Positions 61,801 to 64,000 of a stretch of 64,000 nucleotides of DNA are shown here, in pieces (the first letter of the stretch is position 1; each line of letters starts with the position of its first letter). Where the stretch lies: NCBI RefSeq assembly GCF_002220365.1, contig NZ_MTHB01000123.1, forward strand, positions 154,611-218,610, read 5' to 3'. The notes beneath the pieces are model-generated. The model saw only the letters and a list, made by a program, of their open reading frames with translations. It was not told the DNA's origin and did not search any database. A program made the translations under genes and the position numbers. The DNA is from Caballeronia sordidicola. Its GTDB lineage: Bacteria > Pseudomonadota > Gammaproteobacteria > Burkholderiales > Burkholderiaceae.

Positions 61801-62649
61801 ATGCGTCCGGAATTCGAGGCTTATGCGCATGAAATCACGCTCGCTTTTCCAACCGGCGTGCTGCCCATCAACGGCGACGCGATGCGGATCGAACAGGTCG
61901 TGACCAATCTGTTGGGCAACGCGATCAAATACACGCCGCACGGCGGTCATATCCGGGTTTCGGTTGAGCGCTATCTCGACGACGCGATCCTGACCGTGGT
62001 CGACAGCGGCATTGGCATGACGGCCGAACTCATTCCGACGATCTTCGATATCTTTGTGCAGGCGGAACGCTCGCTGGATCGCAAGGCTGCGGGTCTAGGC
62101 CTTGGTCTCGCGCTGGTGCATCGCCTGGTCGTATTGCATGGCGGCGACGTGCGCGCGTACAGCGAAGGCCCCAACCGGGGCAGCAAGTTCGTCGTGCGCT
62201 TGCCCGCGATGCCGCACGGCACGGTGGCGGAAGCGCCGGTGCATGTCGCGCTTCATTGCGCACCGCCGCTCGGCGCCATGCGCATTCTTGTGGTTGACGA
62301 CAACCTTGATGCGCTGGAGAGCAGCGCTGCTTTGTTAAGGATCGACGGACACGAGGTGGAGACCGCGCGCGACGGTCCGTCCGCGCTTGTTTGTGTCGAA
62401 CAATTCAAACCTGAGGTGGTGTTGCTCGACATCGGCTTGCCTGAGATGGATGGTTACGAGGTCGCTCGCCGCATACGTTCAATGCCGGGTCAACACGACA
62501 CCATGCTGATTGCGCATAGCGGGTACGGCGAGGAGGAGCATCTTCAGCGAGCCACGCAAGCGGGTTTCGACCACCACCTGATCAAGCCGGCCGACCTTAG
62601 TCAGCTGAGTGCCTTGGTTGCGTTGTGTCGCGAAAGACGCGTTCGCTGA
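58864..62649 (+). CDS. CheB-CheR-coiled coil-PAS-histidine kinase-receiver fusion
   Basis: The protein has 1261 residues from the GTG at 58864 (AGGAG upstream); longer frames lack family similarity. Domains in order: CheB methylesterase (about 15-200, Ser23 in GASAGG, GNGSDGALG), CheR methyltransferase (222-478, VPGCASGEEAYSIAI), coiled coil (675-760, many EEL repeats), PAS (762-885), HisKA (AHELRNPLAAI, His902), HATPase (DSGIGM, GLGLGLAL) and a receiver (Asp1189). The N-terminal receiver of ordinary CheB is absent. Such fusions link adaptation chemistry to kinase signalling; target unknown. The PAS, kinase and receiver parts closely resemble those of the protein at 6147 (both contain ELNEQQW/DLGNEQW-like and FPGIG motifs), so they share origin. 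Confidence 0.92.
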   Translation: MTTSAIADDESTQSFTVVGIGASAGGLEAISELLDGIAPSCGMAFLIVQHLAPFRPSLLPEILSKHTSMVVVEATDGMAMEVDHVYVIPPNTSMSIAQRLIRLQPRGETLGPPMPIDDLFDSLASDLGVNAIGVILSGNGSDGALGLQAIQGGGGITFAQDTVTARHSSMPRAAMGLGCVDSILAPREIAREIARIGRYPRRALEKLESMGSVTDPGDQSLRPLFRLLRNACNIDFTYYKRGTVQRRLSRRMALREMTSLADYVDLLGSDAAETLALGRDLLIRVTEFFRDPDTFDELVRTVFPRLISDQHAPPSIRIWVPGCASGEEAYSIAICLVEYLGERFASTKIQVFGSDVSVDALETARAGRYIENIARNVSPERLERFFVRDGDYYCVKKSVRSLCTFARHNVATDPPFSRIDLVSCRNLLIYLDPLLQRTVMPLFHYALAPDGVLMLGPSESVGASSELFSLIPSVSSKLYSKNPSPGRPRMGLPASTVMPQAFVSARPSAGGRELPTRAELLRDEVNRMTLERYTPPSVLCDEELNILEFRGDTSAYLANPNGPPSSSLKRLARPDIFLAIDEAVRRARRESIVIRKASLRLNTAGGAASVTLEVHPVEIAGVPGRWYLIFFEAPAEGVSTSPKPRRVPLTNFVAQAWRQVKGQPERGALGEKDLEIARLDAELEGSQRHLLAMLEEHERAREDLRASEEELLSSNEEFQSTNEELETAKEELQSVNEELTTTNDELRYRNHELKTANDEVARARDFSQAIVETMSEPLLVLEADLKITLANRAFYQTFQTSPDETIGTKLYDLGNEQWNIPALRELLEELVPQRTSVRDYQLTHEFPGIGLRTMQLSAMRIAWPAQALILLTIADVTQQHQAFGRLQSADQQKDEFLAMLAHELRNPLAAIRNGLQVWERDSADKETQRVARLGAQRQLDHEIRLVEDLLDVSRITRGIIVLKTESIDLVETVRRAIEAMRPEFEAYAHEITLAFPTGVLPINGDAMRIEQVVTNLLGNAIKYTPHGGHIRVSVERYLDDAILTVVDSGIGMTAELIPTIFDIFVQAERSLDRKAAGLGLGLALVHRLVVLHGGDVRAYSEGPNRGSKFVVRLPAMPHGTVAEAPVHVALHCAPPLGAMRILVVDDNLDALESSAALLRIDGHEVETARDGPSALVCVEQFKPEVVLLDIGLPEMDGYEVARRIRSMPGQHDTMLIAHSGYGEEEHLQRATQAGFDHHLIKPADLSQLSALVALCRERRVR

Positions 62650-62691
62650 TTAGCCGCAAGGCAATGAACGAGATGATGGACCTGTCCCTGT

Positions 62692-64000
62692 TCAAGTAAC
62701 AGCGAGGCGGCGAAAGAGCAGGAGCTTTGCGCTATCGAGCACGACGGCCAGCACGACAGCGGCGCACAAAATGCCTGCTATGAGCTGCAGCGGCAGCGCT
62801 GTCATCAGCAGTCCACTGGACGCAAGCACCGTAATGATCGCCACGTCCGCGACCGAGGACGCGATCAGCCATCGTCCGGGAACGGAACTCCACATACGCT
62901 GCCGTTCCCGTGCGACGTAAAAGACAGCCTGTCCACTGAACACCAGCGTGATGACGGCAACGGTCCGCAGGGCGTCTGTATCGAGACCAAGTACGAACTT
63001 GCCAGTCGCGAGGGTTCCTATGCAGAAGAGCAAATCGATCATGCCCATTGCAATACCCGCCAGCGTCAGGTTGCGTATGTGCCAGATGTTCGGGCGCGGC
63101 GAGGGACGCACGTTATCGGTGGATGAGGACATGGCGAGAAAGTCGCCCGTCACCATCATGAGCACCATGAGTGCGGGCGTCAGTATCGCGTGCCCGGTCA
63201 TGAGCAGGCCGGCCGCGAGAAACAGAACTTGCACGATCTTGTGGATGATCGAGCGCAACGTATAGGTCAGGATGCGCTGAAAGGTGATGCGGCCTTCCTC
63301 GACCAGAGCGACGATGCCGCCCAGACCCGCTTCGGTCAGCACGACGCCTGCAGCCGATTTCGCCACGTCGGTGGCGCTCAGCACCGCGATGCCCATTTGC
63401 GCCTGGCGCAGCGCCGGTGCGTCGTTCGCTCCGTCGCCGCACATGCCGACAATATGACCATGCTTCTGCAGCACCTTGACGAGCTGGTATTTGTCCTCGG
63501 GCAGGACGCCTGCGTAGATCGAATACGACTCTGCGTCGATGTCTCCGGGCAAAGGCGTGGTGGCCCAGGTTTTTCCGGTAATGCCGACCAGGGCCGCGAC
63601 GGTTTCGGCAGTCTTGCGAGCGTCGCCCGTCACCATGACTGTTCTCACACCGAGCCCGCCGAGCTGAGTGATCAGCGCAGCGGAGTCATCGCGCGGCGGG
63701 TCGCTGAGCCCGATCACGCCGGCCATAACGAGGGCGCCGGGTGGCCCCGAGGCCACGGCTAGGACCCTCAATCCCTTAGCCTCAAGTTTCTCCTCTTCAG
63801 TTGCCGCCGCCGCACAAGATGGTGTCAACGAAGAGATTGTCGCAAAGGCTCCCTTTACAACGTGCAGCAGCGCACCGTTCGGCGCGCGCAGCGTGGCCTC
63901 GGAGCGCTTCAAGGCCGGATCGAACGGCACGAACGTGACCAACTCCGGTGCGTCCGGGATCGGCTTGGCTGAGGACGCGCCGCGAATGGCGGCGTCGACC
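62692..64000 (-). CDS. Type IIIA (proton) P-type ATPase, N-terminal part outside the window
   Basis: The frame is open from the window end to a stop at 62692, about 436 codons. It begins within the nucleotide-binding domain (FVPFDPALKRSEA, VVKGAF). The TGDARKTAETVA segment, the hinge MCGDGANDAPALRQAQMGIA and KSAAGVVLTEAGLGGIV follow. The C-terminal membrane helices start at LRSIIHKIVQVLFL. The motifs match plasma-membrane-type proton pumps (PMA type). The phosphorylation site lies beyond the edge. It pumps H+ outward at the cost of ATP and could help under acid stress. The fragment at 5677 is the N-terminus of a relative. Confidence 0.88.
   Translation of the reverse strand, partial: VDAAIRGASSAKPIPDAPELVTFVPFDPALKRSEATLRAPNGALLHVVKGAFATISSLTPSCAAAATEEEKLEAKGLRVLAVASGPPGALVMAGVIGLSDPPRDDSAALITQLGGLGVRTVMVTGDARKTAETVAALVGITGKTWATTPLPGDIDAESYSIYAGVLPEDKYQLVKVLQKHGHIVGMCGDGANDAPALRQAQMGIAVLSATDVAKSAAGVVLTEAGLGGIVALVEEGRITFQRILTYTLRSIIHKIVQVLFLAAGLLMTGHAILTPALMVLMMVTGDFLAMSSSTDNVRPSPRPNIWHIRNLTLAGIAMGMIDLLFCIGTLATGKFVLGLDTDALRTVAVITLVFSGQAVFYVARERQRMWSSVPGRWLIASSVADVAIITVLASSGLLMTALPLQLIAGILCAAVVLAVVLDSAKLLLFRRLAVT

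Overview
The window looks like a replicon of a beta-proteobacterium of the family Burkholderiaceae (Paraburkholderia, Caballeronia or Burkholderia sensu lato). Supporting signs are a hopanoid RND transporter (hpnN), a phasin/PhaJ operon for polyhydroxyalkanoate (PHA), a Burkholderia-type 16-strand porin, moderately high GC coding sequence and many regulators of families common in that group. I found no rRNA, tRNA or CRISPR array. The genus assignment is inference, because no search could be run.

Region 1 (about 1.6-29.4 kb, ending at an IS3-family element) is a stress, energy and storage cluster. It resembles the low-oxygen-activated (lxa) locus known from Burkholderia cenocepacia. It holds an FNR-family regulator without the N-terminal Fe-S cysteines, two triple-BON-domain proteins, a PAS hybrid histidine kinase, and a disaccharide phosphorylase with its beta-phosphoglucomutase. 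An operon of acyl-CoA synthetase, EtfBA, acyl-CoA dehydrogenase, PhaJ and phasin follows, with an FNR-type box in front. Then come a MscS channel, an MgtA-type Mg2+ ATPase, a broken VIT-family gene, an ene-reductase, a double PRC-barrel protein and a PPK2 polyphosphate kinase. A conserved intergenic motif (core TGAGTAGTTTCCGAG) occurs seven times here. Every copy points toward the next gene, and I noticed none in the rest of the window, so it looks like the control element of a regulon.

Region 2 (30.9-43.4 kb) holds an exported alpha/beta hydrolase divergent from a catalytically dead HD-GYP/LuxR-type regulator, a chemoreceptor and an MFS permease. It also holds the most unusual operon of the window: a NadC-type quinolinate phosphoribosyltransferase, a fusion of ribose-1,5-bisphosphokinase (PhnN) to an AMP/thymidine-phosphorylase-like domain, and an MFS permease. 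Together these could form a PRPP-recycling route from quinolinate to nicotinate.

Region 3 (43.2-49.4 kb) is a four-gene archaic (Csu-like) chaperone-usher fimbrial operon. It lies between two imperfect direct repeats made of the 3' end of the neighbouring chemoreceptor gene plus the 3' end of the neighbouring lysR gene, which is a footprint of insertion or duplication.

Region 4 (49.2-64 kb) holds a LysR regulator divergent from a trimethylamine-dehydrogenase-like flavoenzyme, an Lrp/AsnC regulator, a porin, an AraC regulator and a tannase-family lipoprotein esterase. A LacI remnant, a CheB-CheR-PAS-histidine-kinase-receiver fusion and the 3' part of a proton-type P-type ATPase that runs off the window end complete it.
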